A stretch of DNA of 64,000 bases from Vitis vinifera (taxonomy: Eukaryota > Streptophyta > Magnoliopsida > Vitales > Vitaceae), in NCBI RefSeq assembly GCF_030704535.1, contig NC_081808.1, forward strand, positions 23,005,501 to 23,069,500, read 5' to 3'. Shown in pieces: positions 43,821-56,172 of this stretch. Position 1 is the first letter of the stretch. Every line of letters begins with the position of its first letter. Under the pieces are notes generated by a model, which was not told the origin of the DNA, searched no databases, and saw only the letters and a program-made list of their open reading frames with translations. Position numbers and translations under genes: made by a program.

Positions 43821-43825
43821 AATGT

Positions 43826-45089
43826 GTTTAAATTAAAATTGGTAAATGTTATGGCTAAGGGCAAGGTAGTATTTTTTTTTTTTTAATATAAGAAAATTGG
43901 TTAAAAAATAATTTTATTATCATAAAATTTTGTGTCAAAAAGTGTAATCTTATTTATATCTAATCCCAATTATTTTTTTTAATTTGGTTTAACATTTAAT
44001 TCAATTATTTGATTTTGAATCTCTACTTGATTTTTATGTAAGTTTTGAAAGAATAAATTCACATACTAATTTTTTTATTAGACTTTTTTCATATTCTTTC
44101 ACATGCCAAGTAGTTTTACTAGTTATATATAAAAGAGTGAAGTGTTTGTTGATTTTTTTTCCTAAAATATTCTTATCAACTCACTTATTCACTTACATTC
44201 GCTTACATTCTATCATTATTTTATTTTATTCTTTTATTTAATTTCTTTTAAAGGACAACTTAAAAATTAATTTAGATAGTGTTTCTCTTAGAAAAAAATT
44301 ATCATAATTTAATTAAAATAATTTTAACATAAAAAGTTAAACATTATTACCGAAATTTCTAGAAGAAAAAAATAGATGATTATTTTTTTTTTCTATTTCT
44401 AAAAATGAAAACATATAAAACAATCTTCAAAAAACTATTTAGATCATTTTTCTCTTTTAAAAAATTATCACAATTTAATTAAAAAATAATATTTCAAGAT
44501 GATATATTTTTTTCTCTCTAAAAAAGTGATAATAATTTACGTTTAGTTCTAATTACTTTATTCAAAAAAAAATTATTTAGATAAATACTAGTTTCTTTGA
44601 CTTCTTAAAAATATATAAATATTCATTGTTTTGAATTAAATTGTTATTTGAATATAAATTTAGAACAAAAATCTCTTTGATATCTACTCAATTCTATAAT
44701 AATAATAATAATAATAATAGTTTTCATTCTTGATTTATTCAATAAAAAGTTAGTTTAGATAATGTTTCTCCTATTAATATGAAAAGTTAAATATTATTGT
44801 TGAAATTTCAAGAAATAAAAAATAAAAAACCTTGATTTAAAATTTTTTGATGTAGGGAATGTTTCACTTAAAAAAAATTTATTATAATTTGATAATTTCT
44901 TTATTATATTACTTACATCCCTAAATTTATTATAACTATTTAATAAATTCTTCATGCATTTATCCATGTCCCCGTCCATTATTTTATAACCCACAATGAC
45001 ATTTCAACAATGTTTTAAAAATTGGACTTGAACTAAAAAGTTATCATACACAATTCAATGGTTGAATTGATAATTAAGACAAAAAAATA

Positions 45090-45124
<35 letters not shown>

Positions 45125-46658
45125 GTCTGTGTGTGTGTGAAAATATTATATTTTGTTATATAGAATATGTATAATATTTAAATTTAAAGATATGTTTAAC
45201 TAATCTATTTAATATTTTCTTCATATATTTTTATATTATTAATTACCAATACAAACTATTTTTTTTAACAAAAGTTGAATACTTATTTACCTTAATAAAT
45301 ATTAAGAAACATTATTTATTTATTATATATTTCTTATATTTTTATTTATAAAAGTTATATCACTTATATCCATGGAAGTTTCTAACTAATCTATTTAATT
45401 GATCTTTCATATATTTATGCATTTATATTATTATATGGACACAAATGGCTTTTTAGACTAGAGTTGGATTCTCATTTACCTTAACAAATATTTAAAATCA
45501 TTATATTTATTTTATATTTTAATTTTTATCATTTCTTCTTATTTTATCATGTTATTAATTAAAAATTGATTAAAGTAACAACTGTGTTTTATAAATTTGA
45601 AACTATTATGATCAACTAACTTCTATTTCAATTATGATTGTCACATGGATAATATAGATGTCAAATGTATACCTAGTTTGCTTCAATAGTGTAATGCTTT
45701 AAAGGCTAGTGAGAGATTGTTAGAATAAAGCTTTTAAAAGATGATGCTATATAACAAATTTAGATTTATTTTTGTCTAATAATATTCTAGTTTCATTTTT
45801 ACCTATCATTTGTTCATACATTATATTCTTATGAGCACTATGACTTGCATCTCTTGCATTGTACATGATTAAGTGCATTATAATTTTAGCCTTTTATCTT
45901 GAACCCCTTTCATACTCATGTCACATCAAGATACTATAGAAAACTATTAGATAAAACGTGTCCTAAGCCAAAGTATCACAGGTATTGCCTCATCCGGGAC
46001 AATCACAAGGAAAACTATAATATTGAAATCCTTGAACTAGTAAAACTTATTCTCAAATAAAAAATAAAAAATCCTATTATTAGATTTATGTATCGAAATT
46101 CCCTAGTTTGTGTCAAAATTCCCTTTTTGCATTGTTTCCTTCATCCTTTCTCGTGCATTCAAGCCTTTTCATCTTGCTTCCAACATTCTTGAATCTTTGG
46201 GTTGTCATTTATTTGCATTTATGCACATATTATCCTATGTTTGCTACATTCTTTACTAGATTTAAACATTAATCCTCAATTTGGGACTTAACATATATTT
46301 AAGTTAAAAGATAATAATTTGCACTCAAAAGTTATTTAAAAAAAATGTTTTTATATATGGAAAAACATCAATTTTGAGTGTTAATTAATAAAACTATGTA
46401 TTGTTCCTTCAAATAATGGGTTTTTTTATTAGAGGTCCCTAGCCTTGTGGTTTTTACATCCACATAATATCTGAGAGATTGTGTGGGTGGTTTTCTATGT
46501 GATAATCTTTGCGTCTTCACATTGATTTCATTTATTTTATTCTCCATATCAAAGGAGAAAGTTAAAGAATTAAAAATAATTAATTTGGGCTAAAAAGGTC
46601 TTAACACCTGTTCACCCCCCTTTGAGGATTCCATAATCTAGACCTTTAAACTTTCAAA
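43826..46658. other. AT-rich DNA, possible LTR at its right end
   Basis: No genes. There is an (AAT)n tract at about 44,697-44,718 and an (AT)n(GT)n tract at 45,094-45,139. From a TGTTAGAATAAAG near 45,725 to the PBS at 46,659 the sequence has the character of a copia LTR, including TTCACCCCCC near 46,612. With no second copy, the borders are unproven. Confidence 0.45.
45094..45139. repeat. Compound AT/GT microsatellite
   Basis: A run of AT dinucleotides passes directly into CTGTCTGTGTGTGTGTG. Confidence 0.9.
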
Positions 46659-49575
46659 TGGTGTCAAAGCTAGAAAACTTTTAAAAACTATTTTTTGTCC
46701 AATTCTATTAGATCTAAGTTATGGAATCATAAAGGTTTGGATCTTCTATTAATAATTTGCTCTATTTCAATGACAACAACTATCCTTAAAAGGTCGTATG
46801 GATTTTTTTCTTGAAAATGTAATGAGAACAAGCCTAGAATTCAATGGAATTCAGATGGGCCACCATTACGATTGGATGGAGTTGGATCTACTGGAAAACT
46901 CAAACCTAAACAAGAATGGGACAAAGTAGACAATGAGGACAGTGAAAGAAATGTTAAGGCTCTCTATAGTACTTTTTATGGGGTTAGTCCTAATGAATTT
47001 CATATAATTACCACATGTAAACTTGCTAAGGAAGCCAAGAACACTCTCAGTAACCCATAAGGGCACTTTAGTTGTAATGTTTATCCAAAATTCAAATGTT
47101 CATTGCCAAATTTGAGAGCATAAGGATGCAAGAGGATGAAATCTTCTCTGTATTCTATTTAGAGCTTAGTGATATAGTCAACTCTAGCATTAACCTAGGG
47201 AGAAGATTCCTTAGTTTAAAGATTTAAGAAGAATTTTAAGATCTTTTCGTAAGAGGTTAAAGCCCAAGGTCATGGTCAATAAGAAAAGCAAGGACAATGA
47301 CTCTATGAGAGTTGATAATGTTGTGGGGGTTCCTTTAGACATATGAGATGTCACTTCCAAGTTCAAAGAAATCTAAAGGTATTGCCATGAAGGTTTCTTT
47401 GAATGAAAAAATTGAGGTTGAGCATATTAATACAACTGAAAAAGAAAAGTTTGTCTTACCTTTAAAAAATAAATTAAAGAAACCATTAGAATCCACAAAA
47501 AGCTCTCTAGAAAACAAGTCTTAACAAAGTGAAAGAAAATTGAAAGTTCCTAAAAAAAAAAAAAAGGATGATAAAACCATTTCTAAAGGAAAGAAAATAG
47601 AATGCTTTAACTATAAATGGCTAGGATATGTGTCTTTGGTTGGGTTAGAGTCCTAGAAAACATGACATTATGTAATATTTTAGATTCATTAATAAATTTA
47701 TTTATTTATTTATATTTCTTGTTCACTTAACTATCCCATATGCATTAATTGGTTATTTAAGCTTATATGCTCAAAGCATTTTCATTATACATGACTTAGG
47801 TGCATTAAGAGTTATACATAGGATACAAGTCATGAGTTTCTTATGTGATGATAAATTGTTTAGAATCGGTTCATGGATTTAGTTAATCTAGTACAGATTG
47901 TAGTGCACCACTTCTTAATTGAATGATAGCCTATCCCGACTATTAGAATGATTTTCCTATGGTGAGTGCACTAGTATGTACGAATTACACATTAGATAGG
48001 ACCTATGGTGATTCATGATGTAAGACTATTAGTTGTCATGATTCATCAAGTTACTGTACTTCATGGATTCTCAACCTTTATAGGATATTGGGTCTATGTT
48101 AAAATCAATAGAAAACTTTTATCTATGACTAAGACCTTAATGTAGTCATATATCTCTATGGATTGGGTCACAATTGATGAAGGTTGGTGACAATAGGTAT
48201 TCTCAATAGAGACACCATAATATCTCATGGAAGTGAGATAATGTGTCTTCTTAGGTAATCTAAAGGACATGTGATCTATAGGACTATAGTCATAATATTT
48301 ACTTATATTGGAAATTTGACATATGTTCCTTGAAGGTAGTATATGTCAATTAATCACATATAGTAGATTTGTAACTCAATAATTGAAGATGTAATCTTGA
48401 TAGGTGATAACACTATCATGTTAGATTGTAGACATCAGTTCATGAGGGATCTACATGTAGTATATAGTAGGGCATGAACCCGAGATTTGTCTTGTTGTAA
48501 TTACATAGGATATTAGAGTGCAATTAGTTCCCTTTAGTGGGATGTTTAATGAACTTCAAAATTGGATTATGAGGGAACTAGTAATTTTCTATGGAGACAC
48601 ATCTTATTTGAAAGATTTGATTTTTTGGTTCATAAGTATGCATAAGGGCATTTTAATAAAAACATAAGGTTGCACTAGATCTTATGAATTGTCTTTTTAA
48701 TATAGGCTAATAAATTAATTGGAGCCCACTAAGGCTAATTAATTAATTAATTAGAACTTATTTGGGCTATATTATGTGATCCAAACTCAATTTGGGCTCA
48801 AGTCACTTAAGCTCATAAGGAAGCCTATAAATACCCCTATTAAGGGTTAGGGTTTTAGTTTTTGTCAGTTTTCTTTTCTTTTAGAGAGAAAATCTTTTAA
48901 GAGAGAAAATACCACTTTTTTCTCATGTCTAATACCATGCTCGGAGATATTAGGTGGAAAACTATTGGTAGATGAGATCTACAACATCTTCTACAATTTC
49001 AAATTCTTATTTAATGAACTCTACGGACTACATTTGATCTAGGATGAGATCTAGGTATGCTTTCAGTGATATCTAGATTAAATATCTAAAATATCTAATT
49101 GATTTTTCGAAGCCATGTTTTCGCTTAAAGCCCAAGGTAGATGCATGCACCCTATTGAGTCAAAGGCTAAGGAATAGAACAATCCAAGGTTCCTAATATT
49201 TTATGATTGTCCCAATTCCATAAACATTAAAAAAAAACCATGCATGTAACCTAGAGTGACATAAAGTCAAGCGAGAGTGATCCTTAAAGCCCTGAAAATG
49301 AAAGGTATGAACGAAAATATTATCTTGCTTTCATTACATCCGTTGTTTTTTATAATGGCAATACTTGTAATAGTGATATTGACGAAATTGTCTCCATTAT
49401 AAAAATTGGTGTGAGAAATATCAATTTTTGTTGAATAAATGTATCAAATAATATTGCTTATGAATCTCTAAAAATTGAGAATGGTGTGCTAAAAGGAAAA
49501 AAAAAATATCTTGAGAAGATTTGGTTTCTAGACAATGAGATAAATCTTTGTTTGAGAGAAACAATGCTTTAACAT
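46659..49575 (+). mobile_element. copia (SIRE-like) gag remnant split by a nested LTR
   Basis: TGGTGTCAAAGC at 46,659-46,670 is a variant of the tRNA-Met PBS. The following frames give copia gag: FNDNNYP then LKPKQEWDKVDNEDSERN, ALYSTFYGVSPNEFHIITTC, FAKFESIRMQEDE, RLKPKVMVNKKSKDNDSM and KGIAMKVSLNEKIEVEHI. A damaged zinc knuckle, CFNYKWLGYV, is reached at about 47,630. About 1.57 kb of LTR sequence interrupts it, and gag continues at about 49,204 with YDCPNSI, then MHVT, a stop and SDIKSSESD. No pol follows. Confidence 0.78.
47631..49203 (+). mobile_element. LTR inserted within the copia gag zinc knuckle
   Basis: Sequence between GYV and YDCP of the gag knuckle has the text of a large copia LTR. 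It has TATAAATACCCC near 48,830, a C/T-rich leader, and homology in reverse to 34,990-35,420. The right end GGTTCCTAATA resembles the family end TTCCTAACA with C changed to T. The exact left border and the target duplication could not be fixed. Confidence 0.65.
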
Positions 49576-52473
49576 CAAAGAAAATCAATTTTATATGCTA
49601 CTTCAATAAATAAAAAATATATTTAAAATTAATAAATTATTTTATATATCACTTTAAACTCATTTTACTTATTTTTTATTCTATATAAATATTAATTAAT
49701 TTAAAAATATATACATTTTAACTAATTTTAATTATTTTTTATTTTCTTCTATATTTTTCATGTTAAAATCAGATATAATAAAATCATTTTTCTTATCATT
49801 TTTTTTTTCTTTCTTTAGTATTTTTTGAGAACCAAACATAACCTAAAATTATCTTCGTAAGATAGAAGTTTCACAATTCACATAATTATGAAATATTAAT
49901 TCAGTTCAAGTTAACTTGATAATTAAAACATAACGCATAATCCAAATCAGTATGTTTAAACAAAGGCTTTAAAGCTAAACATAAACTAAACTTACAAGAA
50001 ACCTTCCTCTCCGTGACATTACTTATTTCCATCTACATTCTTGGACTTGAAAAGAGTTTTCAAAAGTAAAGTGAGTGGGACCTTTAAAAACATATGACTC
50101 TTCACTCAAAAGTAACTAACCAATTAGATAGTACCATTAAGACACTGACTACCACTGACTTAGTTTTCAATCCTTTTACAATTAGGTAATGAGGGTCAAT
50201 AAGACAACCCCTATTGAAAAGGATTAGATATCATAATACATAATAAAAGTGATATTTTTTACAATATAAAATATTATTCATATGGTAAAATATTTTCCTA
50301 CTATTTCGAAAAAATAACATTTTAGAAAAATATTTAAGGGCAATAATTTCTTTCTTGGTAAAAGTTGAATTGAGCAAAGAAGTTGATTTAACTTATGATT
50401 CACTTGAACAAATAAAATAAATTTTATTAATATAGACATATTTTAACCTAACAGAAATTTTATATCACATGCTGCTAATTTATTCTTATAATAATTAATT
50501 TTAAATTTAAGAATTTATTCTTTTCTTCTTCCGACATTATCATGAATACTAAATCAACATATATATATATATATATACTCCCAACTATCCTAATTAATAA
50601 TTTATTTATTTTTTTTCCATTGCACCCTTCATTCTTCCTATTTTTCTTCATTATTCATATTTTATTCATATTGAATATCCATGATGCACTTATTCTTTTA
50701 TTGAACAACTAAAATGTAATTTTTATTTATTTATCTTTTTTTTTTTTTCTACAAAACCTCACTTCTTAAATTTTAGAATTTTCTTTCGAACTAAATACTT
50801 ATATTTATTTCAGAATTATATTATATATAAATTTCTTCCGAATAATAATAAAAATTATCAAACTCAAGGAGACTTTGTTTTTGTGTAGGTTAAATTAGAT
50901 ACCACATTTATCATATTACCATTTTTTTTTTCTGACTTCTAATCCTTTACTAATTAGATGAATAATAAGAATTTATTTCTTTTTAACATTTAATCTGGAA
51001 AATTTCTTATCATTAATATATATCTTAAAAAAATCCAAAAAAGAAAAAAAAAAAAAAAAAAGAATAGATTCCTTAAAAGACTTACCTTAGAATGAAAAAT
51101 AATCCATCCTGAAATCAATCTCGATGTTTATGTCTCTGATCTTCTCTCTTCTTCATCTATCTCTTTATGTTTTTTTTCTTCTTCAAATTCTTCATATTTG
51201 TTAAATAATTTTTTAAAACTAAAACTCATCCAACATCATTTAAAATTAGTAACTCATCAATCATGGTTTAAATTTTTTAACTTTATTTTTTTTATAATGT
51301 ATCAATATATTTATCCTTTATCCTTATTATTATTATTATTGTAAAAACTAAATTAGAGATATTATAAGAAAGAATATAAAAAATAATAATAATATATTCC
51401 ATCACTTATTTTATATCATATTTGATTGAAATGATGTGATAATTTATCCGTAATCAGACATGAAATACGTTATTCAATTTCTTATATTATCTCATACTAT
51501 ATCTAACCAGCATAGATAACAAAATAGTATAGAAAAAAATAGAAAACCACTAGCATTTACAAGAAAAATAACTTTTTTTTTAAATAAAATTACCCTTCAA
51601 TAAAACATTAAAACTTTTTTACATGACAAGATTGAAGTATTTTGATACATTTGAGGTTGTATTTACAATTTCAAAATACGGAAGCTACTTTTTGAAAGTG
51701 AAAAATATTTTCACTCTTTGTCCTAAGTATTTCTATATCAATTATGACATTTTTATTTGTGACATTAATGTTTCATTTCAACTTAGACCCTTTCATTCCA
51801 CCATTTACACACGGCCCCCCCAAAAAATAATTAAAACAAATAAATAAATAATAAATAAAAAGGTGGGTCATGATTCTCCGTCCTTGGGATGGTCCGCCCA
51901 TCCATCTCTCTAACCACAACAAACCAAATCCATGAACGAACTTGTAAATTTCTAATTTAATACCTCCTTCCTAGTTCCTACCTCTCTCCCATTCCCAATT
52001 TCTCAGTTCTAATTCGAATATTCCCACAACTCGCTCAAATTATCCCAAAAATTATAAAGAAATAAATCAGTTTCAATCCAATATCACACGTACTCATTCT
52101 TTTCCCCCAAACAAAAAAGGAAAAGAAAAAAAAAAAAGAGCTCGTGCGCCACCTCCGCGATCCAACGATCAATGTTTGAGAAGATGAAAAGTGTTATCTC
52201 TTCCTAGCATTGATCACGGTACCTGCTGTGGATGTACGTCGGAACTCGATTCCACGCCATATCTTCGTTGATTCCCATGGTTATGATTATGGATCTGGAG
52301 ATGTAATTATAGATTCTGCTCACCCAAATCCACTGTAAAAGTAACCTATAAATCTTCAGATCTCCAATTTGTCTATATCTTTCCACAGGATTGAGAGGCT
52401 TTGATTTTACGCCTTCCATAATCCTGACTCCTCTCTATTCGGTCAGGATTGTGGGTTGAGGCCGCTACCAGAT
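49576..52473. other. Intergenic DNA and promoter of the MED26-type gene
   Basis: AT-rich with poly-A/T tracts. 49,600-49,850 is a MITE-like unit ending GAACCAAACATAACC. The AT run at 50,560-50,576 is a microsatellite. From about 51,880 the sequence becomes pyrimidine-rich and less AT-rich; this is the likely promoter and 5' leader of the next gene. No other gene was found. Confidence 0.5.
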
Positions 52474-54422
52474 ATGGATAGGGACGAGTTTCGATTGATT
52501 TTGAGGAACTCCGGTGTGGATGTGTGGGAGTTCATCAATACGGCGATCTCCGTTGCCTATTCCGATTATGGAGATGAACTGAGGCACCGGAGGGATGGAA
52601 TCGTGGAGAGGATGTACATGTCTTCTCGCTGCGGGAGCTGTAATCTTCGTTATCAACATTCTGGATTGGATAAGGGTTGTGATGAGGAGAAAGAGGATGA
52701 AAAAGACGACGAAAAAGACAAGTCCCCGCTCACTCCGCAATCCATTAATAGAAGTGGAAGTGAAGATCGGTATGGAGGATTGCTGGATGAAGAGGAAGCC
52801 AGGATTCTTGATATAAAGGAACATCTTGAAGCTCCTGACCAGGTTTGGTAGAAATTTTTTGGTGTTTTTGTTTTTGAGTTTTCTGATCTTGATTTTGTTG
52901 TTTTCTGATCGATTTGATTTATGCATCAGCCTGATGATTCTATTGTGGATTTGTTGCAAACTCTGGCCGACATGGACATAACCTTCAAAGCTCTCAAGGT
53001 AAATTATCCATCAATTTTGTGTTTCAAGAGTTTTTCCTTTCTTATTTTTTTCTTCCTAAATTTTTATTCTGATCGGAATATTGCAGGAGACTGATATCGG
53101 AAGGCATGTGAATCGATTGCGGAAGCATCCATCTAACGATGTGCGGAGATTGGTAAAGCATCTTGTCAGGTTTGTAGAATTATACCTCAACCGATTTGGG
53201 AACGTGTGTGGACTTGTCTGTTTGGATGCTAAGAAACCGCAGGAAAGGGAAGGAAAAGGGAAAAAAATTTGGAAACTTCGCGAGCATTTTATTTCCTTTT
53301 CCGAAATGGAAAACTGGGAAAAGAAGAACTGATGATTCTGCGGGTTGTTCGTTTCAGGAAATGGAAAGATCTGGTAGATGAATGGGTGAAGTCGAATCCT
53401 GCTGGAGAGTTCACATCCTCTGCCCTAATGGGTATGATATTGTCCTCAAAATTTAATTTCTCTTATTTTTAATGTGAAATACAAATTCGTGTGTAATCGA
53501 ACTGAGCTAATAATGGTGGCAGCAGAAGGAGACTCACCACCACAGAAAATTCCCCGGACTGGTCATCATCAGGTGAAAGAAACTTTTGGAGTAACTGTAT
53601 TTTTCCAGTAAAGTTATCGAGAAGTACATCTTTTTAGTCTAAAGTTTTTTTCTTTCCAGGTACCTGATTTTGGGTACTCGCCAAATCCACAGAGTGAGTA
53701 GCGAATCAGATCCCAAGTTGATTTTGATTGCCTTTTTTTTTTTTTTCTTTTATGTTAATTTGTTTTTCAATGGATTGCAGATGGAAGTTCTGGGTCGGAC
53801 AAAAACAATGCAGAACCAGAACCAAAGGTGAAGGCAATTCCTAGGAAAGAAGTTCCTACTAGGCCAGCTCAATCAGCCCCTGTGTCTTCTTCCTTTCCTC
53901 CTCCAAATGTACCCTTATCATACCTTCAAATAAAAGTCAATTATTCTGTTTGATTGTTGAGAAAATGTAGGTAGAAAGAGAAGAAAACAAAAACCTTCAC
54001 TGAAATAAAAGCTAGCTCATTACAGCTTTTTGGCTTGGTGAAGAAAGGTTTCATTCTTCTCTGTTTAGCTTTCTCAGCAACCAAACAAAGTAGAAAGAAT
54101 TTTGATTCGTGGTTTGAGTCATTCAATTTGGGATATTGTGCAGAAACAGAGGGACACCGCAATTGATCCTGACAAATTCGCTTCAGCAAGAAAGCGGCTT
54201 CACGAGAACTACCAAGAAGCTCAAAATGGTTTGATTTTGTCTTCAAAGCTCTGGATTCATAATGTCTTATTGCTGGTGTTGGAGCTTATGGTTTGCGTTG
54301 GTTTGTTTGTTGAAGCCAAAAAGCAAAGAACAATTCAAGTGATGGACATTCACGATATTCCGAAACCAAAGAATACCTTCTTTGCCAAGCCCAAGGTGGG
54401 TTCTCAGGGGAGGCACCGGTGA
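52474..54422 (+). CDS. MED26C: Mediator subunit 26-type protein (TFIIS N-terminal domain), nine exons
   Basis: Exons: 52474-52842, 52930-52998, 53087-53169, 53358-53431, 53523-53572, 53660-53693, 53781-53908, 54144-54228, 54316-54422. All are GT-AG with consistent phases; the product is 332 residues. It resembles the plant Mediator subunit 26b/26c group, nuclear proteins linking transcription factors to RNA polymerase II. The N-terminus ([20 protein letters not shown]) is conserved. An acidic stretch (about 70-85) precedes the TFIIS N-terminal domain (about 124-210), with [22 protein letters not shown] and [12 protein letters not shown] Pro/Ser linker with [11 protein letters not shown] follows. 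The basic C-terminus [18 protein letters not shown] is typical of this group. The ATG at 52,474 is chosen from the family-like start. No defects were seen. The 26b or 26c choice is tentative. Confidence 0.92.
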
Positions 54423-55749
54423 TTGATGATTGGTGATTGGTGAAAGGTGTAAAGTCTCAAACAGGAGACACACGACGCCCATATTTTTAACACCAGAAAA
54501 CTGAGACTCATCCATGCTGTTACCTTAATTTTTCTAAATATTTAAACTTTTCTTATCTAACTTTCATTGCTGAGTAACTCAAAAGTTTAAAATCCAAAAC
54601 AAATTTTTGGGAATACAGAGTTTTGAGGTTCTCATTTCATGCATTGGGTTTTATGAAAATGGCACCATTTTGAGACTGGGTGTGATAAGTTAGTACTAGG
54701 ATCTTATAAGAGGTGCTATACGGCCAATCATGAGGATGATGCATAGCTGAGCTACTGAAATTTTGCTTGGGAGTTTTACTGGTAGAAGTTCAATAATTCC
54801 CTTCTGGAAAAAATCTGGTTTTCAAAATGCCTTTTTTTAAAAAAAAAAAAAAAAACCAGAAAGAAATACTACCCTTCTAAATTTGTTTTGAGTACATCAT
54901 TTCTTTTTCTTTCTTTGTTTTTTCTTTTTATTTTTTCTTTTTTATTTTTTTTGGAGAAAATGCCACTCATCCAGCTTTCTTTTTAGTACATGTTTTTAAA
55001 AATAATTAAATTTTAGATATAATAGATGTACAAGGGTGTTAGTTCTAAAATATGTATGAATTTGTTTTTATTGTTTTAAAATATTTAAAATTAAGATAGT
55101 GAATTTTTTTTAATATCTTAATTTTTTTAAAGTATTTATCCTTTTAAGGCAAGTTTCAAAAGAGAGAATCAAAGACAAGTTTTCATCTCTATTTTATACT
55201 CCAACAAAAAATTGCTCTATGAGTTATGATTGGGCGGCGCCGCCGGGGGGTGGTGTCGTTGGGTTGGTGGTGGGGGCGCGCCTCGTGTTTCCTTGTCTTC
55301 TAATTCAAAGATGAATGTGAAATTAATTTCAGAATTTTTTTTTATAATAAATTCATTTGGTCACCATTAAAATTTTAAAAATAAGAAATACTAGACCAGG
55401 AAGATGACTTTTAACAATGAATTAAACGGTTTGACGATCGAAAGCAATTTTTGAAAGCATTTTTTTTTTTGATAAAATTTAAAAAATGTTTTTAAAAAGT
55501 TCAAAAAAATATTTATAACATTTCATAGAAGGTACTTAATAAGTGATTCTTAAAAAAAATAATAATAATAACTTATAAAAATAATAATTTAATTAAAAAT
55601 ATTCTGGAACATAAGTTAAAATAAAAACGTTACAAATTGCAAACAGTGTTGAAAATTGAAAGAATCATTTTCAAAGCTTTATCCTGTCTCAGTATTTTTA
55701 TTAATTCCAAGCTCTTCCAAACTTCATCATTTTTTTTCTAAATAAATTA

Positions 55750-55780
<31 letters not shown>

Positions 55781-56172
55781 ATCACAATTATTTGTGCAGT
55801 GACCAAAATACTGGTCATCATTCACACCAAGGCTGAACCTTCGGCCACTATGCCAACCTTTGTTTTAAGTCAAAATGATCATCTGCATCGAGATCTGCCC
55901 CCTCTTCTTTGAATCCTACAACCACCAAAAACTAATAAACACAAGATCATGGGTCCAAATCTCCCCTTATGAAGATTAATTTGGAATTGGGTTAAATGTG
56001 CATATGATGTTGTCTATTTCTGTTTCTAATTTGTTATTGTTTGCCACGTGGATAAAAAATTTCTTGTATATATGTGAATCTTCCCTGCTCTAGTGAGTCA
56101 GCTGAGCAAACCTTATTCCTCCATTTCTCTTTTCTCCTCCTTACTCTGATTCTTTATTCTCCTCTTTAAACC
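54423..56172. other. Downstream intergenic DNA
   Basis: The MED26-type 3' untranslated region occupies the first few hundred bases. The rest is AT-rich, with poly-A/T tracts and MITE-like text near 55,450-55,600. A short GC-rich island stands out at 55,231-55,285. 55,980-56,172 may be the 5' LTR remnant of the copia fragment that follows. Confidence 0.5.
55231..55285. other. GC-rich island in AT-rich DNA
   Basis: About 55 bp of almost pure G/C/T with GGCGGCGCCGCC and GGGGGCGCGCC, surrounded by about 75% AT sequence. No reading frame or element explains it. Confidence 0.7.

Noticed and set aside
52465-52959. Long minus-strand frame across MED26 exon 1
   Set aside because: Shadow of the coding exon; the plus strand has the conserved protein and splice structure.
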